Notes under the pieces: generated by a model | The model's database searches: none | Told to the model about the DNA's origin: nothing | The model's input: the letters and a program-made list of their open reading frames with translations, nothing else | Part shown: positions 1-34,136 of the stretch, piece after piece | How positions within the stretch are numbered: the stretch's first letter is position 1 | Layout: the number at the start of each line of letters is the position of its first letter | Position numbers and translations under genes: made by a program | Source of the DNA: Pagrus major | Taxonomy: Eukaryota > Chordata > Actinopteri > Spariformes > Sparidae | Reading direction: 5' to 3' | DNA length: 64,000 nt | NCBI RefSeq assembly: GCF_040436345.1 | Contig: NC_133218.1 | Location: 27,330,710 to 27,394,709, forward strand

Positions 1-883
1 GTGCCTCTGCTTCACTACTCACACTGCACTCGTGCCTGGCTATAATCACATTTATTGAATAACGAGAACTAGGCTTATATTGTTCTGCAGCAGCTCCTGC
101 ATGTAGCCCTGCCCCCACACACATGATAGTAAACACAAAGCAGCCTTTCAGAGGATAATACTAAAAAAGCCACCACATTTTCCTGTACAGGAAGATTTAC
201 CCTTTATTATACTGCTCGATGGAAACAAATTATAGCTCAGCAGGAATGAGACAGCCTTCTTATATCTCCCTTATAGCTACACTGATAAATCATATATCCA
301 GCTGTGGTTACATTGTGTTACAAATTAAGTCTCACAACTGGCCATCTTTCCATGTTTCATCAAAGTAAAGTGGCTTCTGATATCTTAAAGATCAAACGCT
401 TTTTTTTTTTTTTTTTTTAAAAAGGGTCATCTCCTTCATTTCTCCTCAGCAACAACACTGATTTGCACTGTTGCCATGACCTCAGAAACATGACGTGATT
501 TTGTTGCCATGACAGCCGTGCTGAGACGCAATAAGATGGGCAAGTCAGCATACACGAAAGCAATAACAGCGAGGAAATTGTCTACATGATCAGTCTTCAC
601 AGGAGCAGATGAACAGAACAGCAGACTGCATGTCAATAACCCACGCCATCTGTGATTATTCCATCACTCAGATAATATATGTCTTTTTTTTCCATTTCCC
701 AATTCAATAAACAAAACAAAAAAATAATGTAATAGAATATCATATATACAAACGTAGTAGCTGGTTCTGTTGCTTTAAAATACAATTTAACTCCCAGATG
801 ATTGATTATTACCATAATATAGCTAGTACTCCACATTGATAAAAATGGCAGATCATGATGCAGACACCTCCTGATTAACTTAC
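1..883 (-). other. hipk3: hipk3 intron 7 (partial)
   Basis: Runs from the exon 7 donor to the window edge. A T-run lies at about 401-418. No exon matching the next part of HIPK3 was found on the minus strand. Confidence 0.7.
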
Positions 884-21866
<20,983 letters not shown>

Positions 21867-22326
21867 TCATTAGCTTGGATCCTGATAAATAAAGATTTTA
21901 CAAAAAATGGCCATTTTTAATGAACAATGAGGAGCTCACTTAAAAGAGGCTCAATGTCATAAGTTGTATCAATTTTTTATGTATTAATCACTCTTTTATT
22001 CATGTATCAAATGTTAGGATTCATTAATGATGTGAAAAGTCCCTTGTCTCAGTGTCTCTCTCCACTCTGCAACAGTAGCTAATGTTAGTTTAGAGATGGA
22101 GTCCGATAACATAAACAAATGACTGGCTTCCAGCACAACACTAAAGTTCCACAAGCCCCTTCAATCTAACTGCACTGCAAAAAACTAGCAGTTACATGAT
22201 CAGTTGAAAAACTAAAGAAACAGTCTAGATCTCCCAGTGTTTTTCCTGTCTTTAATTGCTTGAGTTTAAGTTACTCAGTCCAAAACAACTGACAGATACC
22301 ATCAATGCCACTATGTTGTTTAAATC

Positions 22327-22803
22327 CGGGGTTCGCATGGCTTTTTAAGATTAAAATTCATTCATTTTTAAGTATTTTCAAGGAACCTAAACAAAAAATT
22401 CCAGGTTTTTAAAATCATCACATCTAAATTACTATAAATTCAACAGCGAAAAATCAGGTTCACAGAATTCATTTATACCAACAGCAAGCAATGTTGGTGT
22501 ATATTTTGCCTTTGTTTATTTTACCAGCTCTTCATATTAACGTTGAATGTGTCTTCTGACCATGATTATTCTGGGTTAGTGTTAGACAACAAACAAATAT
22601 GACAACAGAATTGTTTCATTTCAAATATTCAAATATTTTTCATTTACATGCATGATTGTGTAGATGAAACACCTGATTGTGATTATATTTTTAAAAAATA
22701 TGCCTTTTTATGGGTAATATTCAAATTCAAGCATATTCCTAACCTTGAAAACATAACAGTTAAAATAAAGCATTTCCCAAACTTTCAAGACTGTGTACGA
22801 ACA
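22327..22803. mobile_element. decayed hAT-like MITE (GGGTTCG...CGAAC type)
   Basis: The left end GGGGTTCGCATGGCTTTTTA and the right end CTTTCAAGACTGTGTACGAA are imperfect inverted counterparts of a fish repeat family ending CAGGGTTCGTAC. A related end is at 52236-52310. Boundaries are approximate; no target duplication is clear. Confidence 0.5.
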
Positions 22804-25800
22804 TAACAACTACAATTAGTCATGCCTGACTAACTTCCATCCACCCATTACCCCAAGCACATACGCCAAATGGATGAGGGCAAGATAACATGTTGTAGTG
22901 GAGTGCTTAGAACACCTTCACCATCCTGCCCCATCCACTGCAATCCCACCAACACCTCCACACAGTAGATGACTAACTTCTCAAAGGTTTGCCTGACCTT
23001 TTCCTGCCATTTCCATGCATCCTACTGTGGGTCTCTAGGCAACCAATAGAGAGGGAGAGAGGATAAGAGACAGACAAAGAGAGAAAAATGAAGTCGCAAA
23101 GCATCATCAGGCCCACGTTTCCAATTACCTAAGACATGGTTTGTTTTTCCCTCTCTCCCCATTATGCGTGTGCCTATATGTGCGCATGTTTGACAGAGGA
23201 TGAAGCACTTCATGCTCATGGAGACCATCACATCTTTCTGAAATATTCTCAAACTCAATTATGTGATCCTGACCAAACCCTGTATTCAAAACTGGCACAG
23301 TGACCTTATCAGACACTGACTGTGTGCCATACTGGAGCCAATGACCTACTTTCATCTCCGGGCACATTCACTGAGACAGAAACAGCTCGTCTGCAAAGGT
23401 TTGCATACTTTAATCAACAGAGCATTTACAGAACTATGTTTACCGATGTAAAAACCAAATTAGATCAATATTAATCAGTGTTCTCAGTGCTGTGTATGAA
23501 CAAGTGCCACCATCATTTCTAATAGCTTATTTCCCCAACTCATTCAAACAAGATATGTTTCTAGAAATCTATCTAAAAAAAACACACGTGTGTTTGGGAC
23601 TGTTGCCCCTAAAATAAATATCCTTGCTGGAAAACACACTTGTGTTGTGATAACACTAGTGCTGTGAGCTTTGACTCTATTCTGAGCAGCGAGATAAGGT
23701 CAGCCTATTCCCTTGACAGCTCTTTGCTCAATCACACCCTGTGTTACTGTTTGGTTGTCCTGTTTACCATCTTCTCTGTTAGAAGCAATTTATCAAATTA
23801 TCCCAAGCTGGGCTCAAAAGGGCAACCATCTTGGTCATGAATAAAAACAAAATTGGAAACACTCCATGGGGAAATTGAGATTGGCCACACTCGCACACCT
23901 ACAAATGAGTGTCCTGGCTGTCTGGTCTGTAAGCCTACCACAGTGTCACAAACATTTTCACTCTATACGCCGTACAGCTGAAACAGATTTGTAATGGTGC
24001 TCACTAGACTGTTCGTTAACACGTTTTAATTATCATGTTATGGCATGGCTGGCCAGGGCTTTTCTGAGTGGAGTTTGCATGCTCTCCCTGTGCCAGCATT
24101 GGTTTCCACAGTCCAAACACATGCAGGATGGATGAATTGGAGAATCTACATGACCCGTTCATGTGTGCATGCATATCTTGCCATTCTTTGTTTGTCTTAG
24201 CCCTGAGATAGCTGAATTATTTTTGGGGAAGCGTCTATCACACCTTTGTTTATGGTGTGTCGCCTGTACTTTAGAGCCCTACAGTGGCCTCCATTATTCA
24301 TTAAAGCCAGTATGTGTAGAATTCAGAATTTGGACTTTCAAAAAAACGGATAGCAATGCACACTGCGTCATAGTATTACAATTCTTGATCCGTAAACTCA
24401 TACATTTCAAACAATTACCACTTTGCCAATAATTTGTTCAACAGGCTACTTCCATCAAAGTTTAAGAGATATGAGGAAACAACAGAATGATGGTAGCACA
24501 TGGTGTATTTGGCTAATGGTTTGTGTTTGAAATGGAGAAGCAGTGGAGAAGTCAATTATGTTGCCGGAGTGGTTTCAGTAATTTTCCATTCACGCTTTAA
24601 CATATGTTTTACTGCTGTGACTCTGGGTCTCAATTAGACAGACACAAGGCAGCTGTCAGGCCTACAGCACATACTACATTTGTGTTTGAATCATAAGACA
24701 GTTTTAGAGAGAATGTGTTTTTGTACTTGAATCCGATGATTCAAAAAGAGGTTGGGGGTAACATACTCTTACACTGGGCGCCACAATTGCACTCTCACAA
24801 ACCTCTGCAGTTACGTAATTGTGCAGACCCGTTGTGTGCCTCTCTAAATTTGAAACATCCGGCTACGCCAACTGAGCATGGCTCACTGTTGGTGATTGGT
24901 TCGTTGACCTGTGATAGCCCCCCATGCATTTTTAAATATGAGAAAGGAACACTATTAGGAAACACCACACATGCTGTACAAAGGCAAAATAGGGACTGTA
25001 ACAGGGTAACATGGGGCTTTTCCTGTTTTTTTTTTGTTCTACAGAAGCATTCCCATGTGAATACTGCAGATCTGTCCATGGGGCCAAAGACAGTTTTAGA
25101 CAGAACTAGGAAGTCCTGCACAGACGAGAACGCAACTCACGTAATAAACATGAACTGTTGTGGATTGCGCACACATACAGCAGAGTAATTCTAAGTGCTA
25201 TGACCTGGATGACTGAGAACCTTCATCAACATACAGCAGGGTAGATGTCACAAGTTTCCGTGAGAAAGCATTGGCTTAAATGGCCAGGGGACCCAACACT
25301 GATGTTTTTACCAAAAAACAAACAAAAAAAGCCTTAAATCATCAATACATGAGGATTTGGGATGCATAAAGAATGAAAAGCCAGTTGTTCAAGAGCACGG
25401 ATTTCCAATCTGTTAAACTTGTCAGAAAAACATTGCTTCTAAAGGTCGAACACCTTGTCTTTACTTACTTTACGTCTATTATTTTGTACTGTATTATTTG
25501 GTTCCTGTATTATTTCTGTCTCGAAAGACAGCAAATGTTAAAAACAAAAGCCAACAAAGAAATATTGAGGGGACAAAAATTTTTTATCAAATTTGATCAA
25601 AAATGCTCATGTGATTTTATACAGCCATAGTGTTTTGACAAAAATTAACTCATTATAATCGTGACAAAGTGAAACTGGGATTTTTCCTCAGACTTTAATT
25701 GTACCATTAAAATCTATATTCACTGCATCCCTACACAGAACACACCCAAGACACTTAAAGTGAAGACTCTGCAGACAGAGCTCAGTTTTGGGATGCAATG

Positions 25801-28800
25801 TATCTCTCACCTGAGTACCAAATCATGAATAGAGACCCACGAGCTGTGTTGGACTTTTTTCTTTCTTTTTAAGTATGTGCTTGCTAAATAGAGATTACCA
25901 ACAGAACATCTGAGATTACAGCATTTACTTAACTTGCCTCATGTTTTCTTCTCTGTGATATCGCAATGGCCAAAGTCAACATTGCAGAGCCAATGCAAAG
26001 TGTGTGTTTTTTTTAAACTTCCAAATGAAATACAACATTACTGTGAGATTCATTTCAATGCTCAGGGAATGTTAACTGACTGGTCTAGAGATGGAGAGTG
26101 TACTGTCTGGTGCCAGAGTCCCTAGACAGGGGGAGTCTGCACTTGGATAACTCTCACCAACTGAGCAATCAAGATGTCTAGATCTGAATACCGGCTCAGT
26201 GTAACAGAACACCCAAATTGAATTTAAAACTAAACTTAACTTAACTTGAGCATCAGTTAATTTCCCTGGCCACACAAATACAATCACTAAATGGTCAGGA
26301 GAATTCTAACACAAGGATGTGAAGCAGACAGCCTTTGTTGTTTCAAAGGCAAAAGAATGGCAGCTGCTGCTATTATTACCATCTGAAGCCAGATACTCCC
26401 TTGGTCAGCCATGAGGCTCCTCCTGTGGCATCGCATTACTTTCAAAGCTGAAGAACCTTTCCAGCAACCTTGAGCTGCTAAGTAATTGCTCACGGTTGAA
26501 CTTCTGACCCTTACCCATTCAAAATTAAATTGTCAAGAAAATAAACACTAGACACCTGTCCACAATGTCTTAAGACACAAAAATAAGAGTAGGTGAGAAG
26601 ACAAACAGGCGGGATGATAGCCACACCATGTTGTGAGGGAAAAACAAACACAAAACAAAGTAATCCTTCCATCCCATTTTCTCCCCCATTGGGGAAAAAC
26701 AAATTAACGGGCCAAATCTAATCTGCAGACAAAGGTTGTGTTTCCATTTAAATGTTGTGTTAATTTAAAAAACCTTTCCAAAAAAGTCAACAATATAAAA
26801 TACTTTTTGTATCACTGTTTTAATGAGCTACTGTACTGTGAATATTCACATGAATACCATATATAATGTATTATTTAGTTTATGTGCAGTCAGGCAAAGC
26901 AAAGGCGTGGTTAAATGTTGAGTGTGGGTGAAACACTACTGATGTGTTTAAAATAGAGGCAGATGAATACAGCACCTCAACATCACTGCTTATCTCAAAA
27001 CGTTCTTTCCATCAGTAATAGTCACAGATGAGAGACAATCAGACCCAAGGCCAGTGTGCTGTATACCGCAAGTCAGTCAGGAGCTATTCATGGCCATGTG
27101 GCTTGAGTTCTCAGCTAAGAACAAAACACAGTGTTGCTGTTGTCAGTGGAGCTTAAACTCTGGAACATGTGAGCTATAAATGTTTGCCATCCTACAGCTT
27201 ACCAAAACAGACGCATTAAGCATTCACACTTTGGGTGATAACATCATCATGCATTCTGTTCGGTAGCTCAGCTTTCTGTACAAAAAGCAAATAGAATACA
27301 GATGACAATTAAAATACAAGTCCAAATGAGTAGAACAACAGAATTGAGCTAGTATGCTTACTAAAGTAAACAAGTGGCTTATAACCTTATTATGCTTCTG
27401 GAGCATCACACATGAACATTAGTCCAAATATGATCAAACCCTAACGGCAAATTTTTTTTTCCACTTTATCCATAGTCAGCACAACTGTTTTCTAAGCACA
27501 CCATGAAGGCTTTAAGTAGCATTGTTTGACAAAGCATTAATCCTTTGTTTTGTGCTGGTAAACATCGTCATATCTTTGGTTAACTTAGGCAACAAATAAG
27601 AGTCTCACAAAGTAGTCGTTATAAGGGTCGAGCTGTGATTGTTTGAGTGGTCAGCAACAAGGAATTTCCTCTGACGTTTTTGGATTACGGTTTAAAGAAT
27701 AAACTCATTCTGGCGACTCATGATTTTAATGTTACCCACCCAGTGTGACCCAGAAAATGGTTAGTCATTATGAAATAATTCAATGTGCGCAGGTCAAATG
27801 AGGACACCAAATGTAGACTGTTTATGGTTGAAATGAGAGCAAAAATTTCAGTTCCTCTCCGCTTCCTGCTGTTGCTATCCCTTGAGTGTAAGCAGGGGCT
27901 GGTGTGTTAACTCACAGTGGCACAACCTCCCTACACACTGCTGTGCTTTGCCTGTGTCTCGTGAACATGATCTTCCATGCGCATTAGATAAAAAGGCCCT
28001 CTATTTTCTCAAGCATGTGACCACATGGTATTTTGACTGTGAACTTATGACTATCATTTAGCAGTATTCTCCTTGTTGGATAAGCCCCTGTACACAGGAA
28101 ATACACTGTGCAGTCAACCATTATGACGAAGGGCTTGTGAATGCGATATAAAAGCATGTATCAGTTAGTCTACTTAAATTATGCTTGTATGAATCTGTAG
28201 GCACATGTTAATACCACTCCATTATCACTTCTATCAAACGTGTATGAACAACTGTCTTCAAGTTGCACACACCGAAATACGACACGCAACATCAAGCATT
28301 TACTGTATATCGATCAGCAAAACATTGATCATAGAGCCACACAAACTGTTACACTTCTCCTTTAACCAGCCATGAACACATTAGCAGAGGGAGCAGTTTT
28401 ACTGGAAACAAGATAGTCTTTCTTCACCAGTTACTGCACAAAAGCATCTACCATGAAAATCCAGGGCCCTGACCAGATCACTGGATGCGTGTATGTAATT
28501 ATGTACCATGTGCTGGAAAACATGTTTACTTCTTGGGATACTGGACTTTTTTCCGCCCATCACTTTTGTAATTTCACGTATATTACCTCACATCTTCTCG
28601 TCACGGTACTCTCACCATAAACTCGCAATCATTCTGTTCTGTTTACTGCCTCGTGTCTGGGCTCACACCTCAACATGACGACACTTAAATTGGCCACAAT
28701 ACAATACAGATGAGCGTGTGCCCCAAGCATTGCAGATCAGTGCAGCATGACATGACATGACATGACATGGCAACACAGTTTCCCAAATCCTATTGCCTCA

Positions 28801-28833
28801 ATGACCCCATTAACATCCAACATTATGAACCAA

Positions 28834-29175
28834 TAGGGGTGCGCAATTAATCGCAAAATAATCGAAATCACATTATGACTAAGTGCAATATCCAAATCAC
28901 AAGAACTGCAATTATTCTATAAAGGTAAATGTGTTACAAAACAGTGTTTTAATAAAATTCTGTAGTGCTGCAGAGATGCTCTGGCCTACAAAGCTTGTTC
29001 TCAAGATGCAATAAAAAAGAAATGCCACACCATCATGATTTTACTAGTTTTTCAATGACAATGAAAAATTGTGTTGTAAAAACAAATCATCCATAATAAT
29101 CATGAATTATATTGCAATCACAATATCTGTCAAAATAATTGCAATATCACTTTTTTACCATATTGTGCAGCCCTA
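28834..29175. mobile_element. hAT-like MITE (342 bp)
   Basis: Imperfect terminal inverted repeats TAGGGGTGCGCAAT and, on the other strand, TAGGGCTGCACAAT. Flanks TGAACCAA and TATACCAA agree at 6 of 8 positions, consistent with an aged 8-bp duplication. Confidence 0.7.
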
Positions 29176-31058
29176 TATACCAATACATATCATTCTAGAG
29201 GAAATCACAGTTTACACCTTAAGTTATTGGCCACACTGTGTGCGGACTTTCTTCCGGCAGTACTGTACTCATTATCACCTACGAACTTGCTTTGGTGGCC
29301 TTGATAGTGATAAGCTGTTGAATGTGACACATGTAGAGCAGACAGGAGTATCTATGCAAAGGGGAATGAAACAAAGAGTAGTACTGTGGCGTACTCTACT
29401 CACGGTGTCGACTCAAAGGCTGCCAGTATTCACAGATAGTAACTGGGTGGCAGCTTTACGACTGTTTTACAAACTGTAAGTTGTTAAACTTGAATACCAG
29501 CTTATCTCTACTTAAGAGAATGGATATATGCTATTACGTAACTTGGACTAAATCTGAGTGAACATTAGCAGATAGCCCCTTGGTACTATTGTATCTTTGC
29601 TCCAAATACAAGAACTGCATCTAAAAAAAGGAAAGCTCCCTATTGGACAAAACTAAGCGGCCATGTCTGCTTCATAACCACTGGAATTTTTCAGCTTAGC
29701 ATAGGAAAGCAAAACAAAAACCCACAATAGGTCTATGTTATTCCTTAGTTCCATGGCTACAAAAGAAGAAGTGCTACCATGATACAGGACAGGGAAAGTA
29801 CATTGACTACAACGTCAGAGCCCCACAGCACAATGAGTCTTAAATTTCTATTTTCAGTTTCACCATTTCACCAAAAAAAAGGAGTTTCAGTGGGCCTACG
29901 AACACCAAGTTATGACTCCCTGTCACATATATAGTCTGTAGCCAAAACAATCTTTCCTATAATCATATAGGGGACTTTTTTTTTTTTGCTGGTAGGTGAC
30001 GGTGATGTCGAAACCTTCATATAGGAGCTCAACCAATAACCCTATATCTCCTCTATAACACGAAACCACCACTATAAAAGACCAAGTTGATTATTACAGC
30101 CACGTTAAGTATGATTAACATGAGATTAACTCCAACGTCCAGTGTTTCTATCTGCTAAACTGGCTAGGATGAGATAGCAAGGAAGAGGAATGGACTTTTT
30201 TTTAAAGTTGTGTGTCTAAAAATGTGACCAAAATACTTGACGATATCAAGAGGCACTTGAAACATTGTCCAGGATTTCGCTGGCAGCCACTCTTGGTTTT
30301 CCACACTGAGAAATGAAGTAACCTAGCCAGAATCTGAGCAAAGTTTTGACAGATACTAAAAGCACTGATGAGATCCCTTAAATGCTGCTTTACAATTGAA
30401 CTTACAGTTTGATATCTATAGTTAGCTTAGTAACAGGTGACATTACTAGGCATCTTGACCATTTTAAGACCAATAACGTGTAATTCTTGTTTTTACCTAA
30501 CATGTCTAACTATGACTGAGTCATAATGATCTTGCAATGTTTCGCTAGGTTAACGGAGTCACTTACGAAGTCTGATGTTAGCTAACGTCCACACATATGA
30601 AGTAATACAGCACTCACAAGTGAAGTCACTCGATCCATGTGGTACATTCAGGATAATGGTAATAATCTACCAACCTTGGTTAGTTAATATAGTTAGCTGA
30701 TGATAAAACTTAGCAAGAGCAAGAAATCAACGGGTCTCCGTGACAACACAGAAATAACAAACACCAGACTGCACACTGCACTCACGTTCATAATAACCAC
30801 CAACGTCATCTCTACCGCTGCTTGGCAGGATAACAAAAATAACTCACCACCAGTGAATTCATGACCGCAAAGTGCTGACAGAGCTAGCTACGTACAAAGC
30901 TCATGTTGAAACAGTTGAGACATTATAGAGCCAAAAGCTGGCTAGCTAAGTTTGTAGCTAACTTATGACTTCGTATTAGCTACGTCACATATAAAGTATC
31001 GTTTCGTATGTTAAACTTAACAAATATCACGTTTCACAGCCTCCGCTACACCACTTAC

Positions 31059-31210
31059 CTTCACATAGAGTCACTATAAGTATAATCCAGGGCTTCTCTG
31101 AACATGTTATGGACTTATAAATCCATACCATGCACAGTTCGCCTGCATTGCTGCCATCTTGTCCTAGACGACAGGAAGGGAGAGCTCGCTCTCGGTAACG
31201 ACACCATCTC
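31059..31210 (-). other. hipk3: hipk3 probable non-coding exon 1 (5' UTR); upstream limit uncertain
   Basis: A strong donor AAG|GTAAGTG lies at 31059/31058 on the minus strand, the expected position for a 5' UTR exon spliced to 21838. Just upstream is AAGATGGCAGC (complement of about 31149-31159), a YY1-type motif typical of vertebrate core promoters. The region to about 31480 is CpG-richer than its surroundings. The transcription start is not defined by sequence; the upper coordinate is a guess. Confidence 0.55.
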
Positions 31211-31480
31211 CCACATTTTAAACATTAAATAACTCCTGCGTACGAGCGTCCAGAAACACCACACCGAGCCCAGGTTGTAGCTACGCAGTTCAAATTCGTC
31301 TCCGTCCTCTTTGGGCGAAGTAGCCCATCTCTGAAAGGGTGTCCGTAACCCCGACTAGACGTGCGGCTCCGCGGGCCTGCCAGCCTCTAACATGTCCCTT
31401 TTTCTCTAGCAACTGCAAGCGAATGTTTGTGAACTGACGGCATCGGTCAGACCAGAGTAGTCGATCATCGAGCAGACGCA
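31145..31480 (-). promoter_or_regulatory. hipk3: hipk3 promoter region (inferred)
   Basis: Locally CpG-rich DNA with a YY1-like CAAGATGGCAGC motif, at the 5' side of the probable exon 1 and facing away from cstf3. No TATA box is evident. A 63-codon minus-strand frame here resembles no protein I know and is taken as untranslated. Confidence 0.4.
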
Positions 31481-33880
31481 TTCACAAAGATCCAGGATGC
31501 CGAGGTGCATCCATGTGGATCACAGCGCAAAACAATAGAGGAAAAATCTGAAAAATACTAATTATCATGTTGCTATATGAGATGTTTCATGTTATAATGT
31601 GATACTATCTTACTATCTTGTTAGGTTATGACATTATAATTTGTTGTTATAACAAAACTTTTTGTATATTGTTTATTCCATTCTTATAATTTAACTTCTG
31701 CTCATCTTATGTCTTAATTCTAATTTTTACTTTCTTTATATACATATTGTTTGAGCATTGTTGAAGGGAGCCTGACAATTAAGAAAATCATTGCCACAGC
31801 CAGTGCTTGTTGTGCTCCTGGCAATAAAACACTTGAAACTTGGATAATACTTTATATTAACATAAAAACAAAAACAAAAATGTGTTCAAAGAAATGCAGA
31901 CTATGTGATTATGTAAAGCAAGTGTCAAATTAACTGAAATGAACACAATAAAGTATAAAAAAAAAAGAAAAGAAACTTGGATAATACTGTGAAATGTTAA
32001 ATTATAGGTACTTAAAAAGACAAGAGGAATAAAGGACTTGATCGCTATGATCAGAGGGGTTACAATGTACGTGAGACTTGTGAATAAAAGTTCAAAGTTA
32101 TAGGTCTTTGTTCAGCATTTGGCATATTTGATGGAAAAAAAACAGTGATAAGACAATCACATCTTCCAGATAGTCGAATTAATTAACCTGAGGTCTTGCA
32201 TTAGAACATAGAGTTGAGAAGGCTTTACAGGTAATAACAATGACTGGTAAGAGGATCAACACAATAAAGAAACTGCACAGTTGAAAATTAGTGATAAATG
32301 TTGTTGCTGATGCTGATGTTGATGCTGACATTTGAAGATACAATGGAAGAACATAATTAGCCTCCACTATTCAACAATTGCTCATGTCTTTTTCCTTAGC
32401 AAAGTGTCACCAGCAGACTGTTCATTCAAAGGACATTAGTGGGGGAGCACAAGCTCTGCCCAGACAGTCAGGAGGCACCCAGCTGACAAAGTAAGCTGTT
32501 CATAAGCCCCCCGGGGTCTGAGAAGACTGTAATCTAATCCACCAAAAGGCATTTGTCTTTCCCAGTCCCCACCCCAATTACAGACAAGACCTGGTCAGCT
32601 GGAAAGCAGGTGTGAACGCCTCTTTTCTAATCTGGTGCATCATGAGTAAACACAGCTGTGGTGGTAATAGAGGAGGCAGAGTGGCCCACACCTATAGAAG
32701 CCCCCTTTAGCTTCCTGTGGAAGACACAAGCCCCCCCTACACACACACAGTCTCACCCCAGGCAGTTGTGCATGGCTTATCATTAAATCTAGGCAGACAT
32801 AGACATGCAGTATCCTTTAATACAATGAAGACATTAACAGTGTCCAACAAAGAACACTAATATAACATCCTCCAAATCATGCCGGTGCACGAGTTTTCTA
32901 CACTTAACCTTAGATTTCCGTTTTTTTCTTCTCCACAGACTCAATCACAATCGTCAATGCTGTAAAACAAAACAAAAAAACAAACAACAACCATCTGCTG
33001 TTTACTTACTGTCACAGCACTGAAACTGTGAGATCTTATGGCATACACAAGATGAGTGTTGCTTGTAGGTGGGAGAAACTTTTTCTGCTCTGTGGTCTGT
33101 TGCTCTGGTCTGTTTGGAGTTGTTGGCCAGAGACACACACAAGCGCGCGCTCACGGTGGCTGTCATTTGTCTCCCCCTGCTGGCCAGCGAGGTGGACGGT
33201 ATTGTGCAACACGGGACGGGCTTTTGTTGTGTTGTTTTATGGTTATTTTGGGGGGATATATTATTGTGATTTTGGTCAGCATGATAAAACTGTCTGCAGT
33301 CCTATTTGCAAACATCCACCTTGCGGATGGGAATGATGGGGTAGTGTTTTTCTCATGACCACTGCGAGAAGCCGCCTATAGGCCAAAATTATAAACTTGG
33401 TTTGCATATGAGTCACCTGGACGCACGTGCTTGTCATGCATAAACGTTTACACGCTGTGATTAGTAAAGCATAATTTGCTCGTGTGTTGTTGTTGTTGTT
33501 TTTTTTTACACAGTATATGTACTTCCTTCTTAGGGTCTTAGATTCATAAATAGAAGGAACATGCAGCAGGGAGGTGCTGCACGTGTGCCAGACTAATAAC
33601 ACATAAAGGGGGACACCCTCTGCTCCAAATTAAAAGAAATCCCAATGAGCCTGCCAAAATGATGCATCATCTGATTTGTGATGATGGGCGACTCCAGTCT
33701 ATTCCAGGCAGGTGTAGAGCTCAGCACGTACCACCAGCTGCATCCATTCCTTTCCTACTACAATAAACAGTGTGAGGATATGTTGTGTTGATATTGCAAT
33801 ATATAATCTGCGCGGTCATTTTACACATTTAAGGCGTTTTTTAGTCTGATTGGTGTTGTGAATATCGATGTTTTAATTTG
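31211..33880. other. hipk3-cstf3 divergent intergenic region
   Basis: 2.7 kb, mostly AT-rich, between the head-to-head promoters. No coding exon, RNA gene or intact transposon recognised. Confidence 0.65.
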
Positions 33881-33960
33881 AAGGCGCAGCGCCGGAAGTG
33901 GTATTGTTGTTGCTGCTCGCGGAGCGGAACACGGCTCTCACGCCATTTTGAGATATTGCC
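33846..33960 (+). promoter_or_regulatory. cstf3: cstf3 promoter (inverted CCAAT, ETS and YY1-like motifs)
   Basis: An inverted CCAAT (ATTGG, 33849-33853) is followed by an ETS/GABP motif CCGGAAGTG (33892-33900) and CGCCATTTTG (33941-33950), the complement of a YY1 site. This is a common TATA-less housekeeping promoter arrangement, fitting a constitutive processing factor. The start site is probably between about 33900 and 33960 (inferred). Confidence 0.6.
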
Positions 33961-33986
33961 GTTGAACACTTAGTTGCTCGAGGATA

Positions 33987-34024
33987 ATGTGATCGACCGT
34001 CGTGAAGCTATGCCGAGCATTTAG
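33987..34024 (+). promoter_or_regulatory. cstf3: two tiny upstream ORFs in the cstf3 5' UTR
   Basis: ATGTGA at 33987-33992 is a start codon followed directly by a stop. ATG at 34010-34012 opens a four-codon frame (MPSI) ending at TAG 34022-34024. Both precede the main ATG at 34110. They are in the mRNA only if transcription starts upstream of 33987, which the promoter motifs suggest. Confidence 0.55.
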
Positions 34025-34109
34025 TCGTTTTTCAAAACTGCCATATCGTTATTAGTTGAGCGTCTATCCAATTGATATAGCATTTCTAACCTAAAGTACT
34101 CTTCCAGTG

Positions 34110-34136
34110 ATGTCCACCGAGGGAACAGCCGACCAG
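34110..34136 (+). CDS. cstf3: cstf3 exon 1 coding part (residues 1-9)
   Basis: ATG at 34110; MSTEGTADQ then CAG|GTAGCT. Phase 0. Confidence 0.9.

Noticed and set aside
24715..25188. 157-codon plus-strand frame in hipk3 intron 1
   Set aside because: No recognisable domain, low-complexity passages and no good flanking splice sites; length is within what chance allows over 64 kb.
28745..28770. Short (CATGA)n run considered as a CRISPR-like or protein-binding array
   Set aside because: Only about four units of 5 bp; an ordinary microsatellite.
29069..29479. 136-codon plus-strand frame
   Set aside because: Starts inside the hAT-like MITE at 28834-29175 and continues into unique intron DNA; not conserved-looking.
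31290..31481. 63-codon minus-strand frame near the hipk3 promoter
   Set aside because: Arg-rich translation typical of CpG-rich DNA read at random; more likely promoter or 5' UTR.
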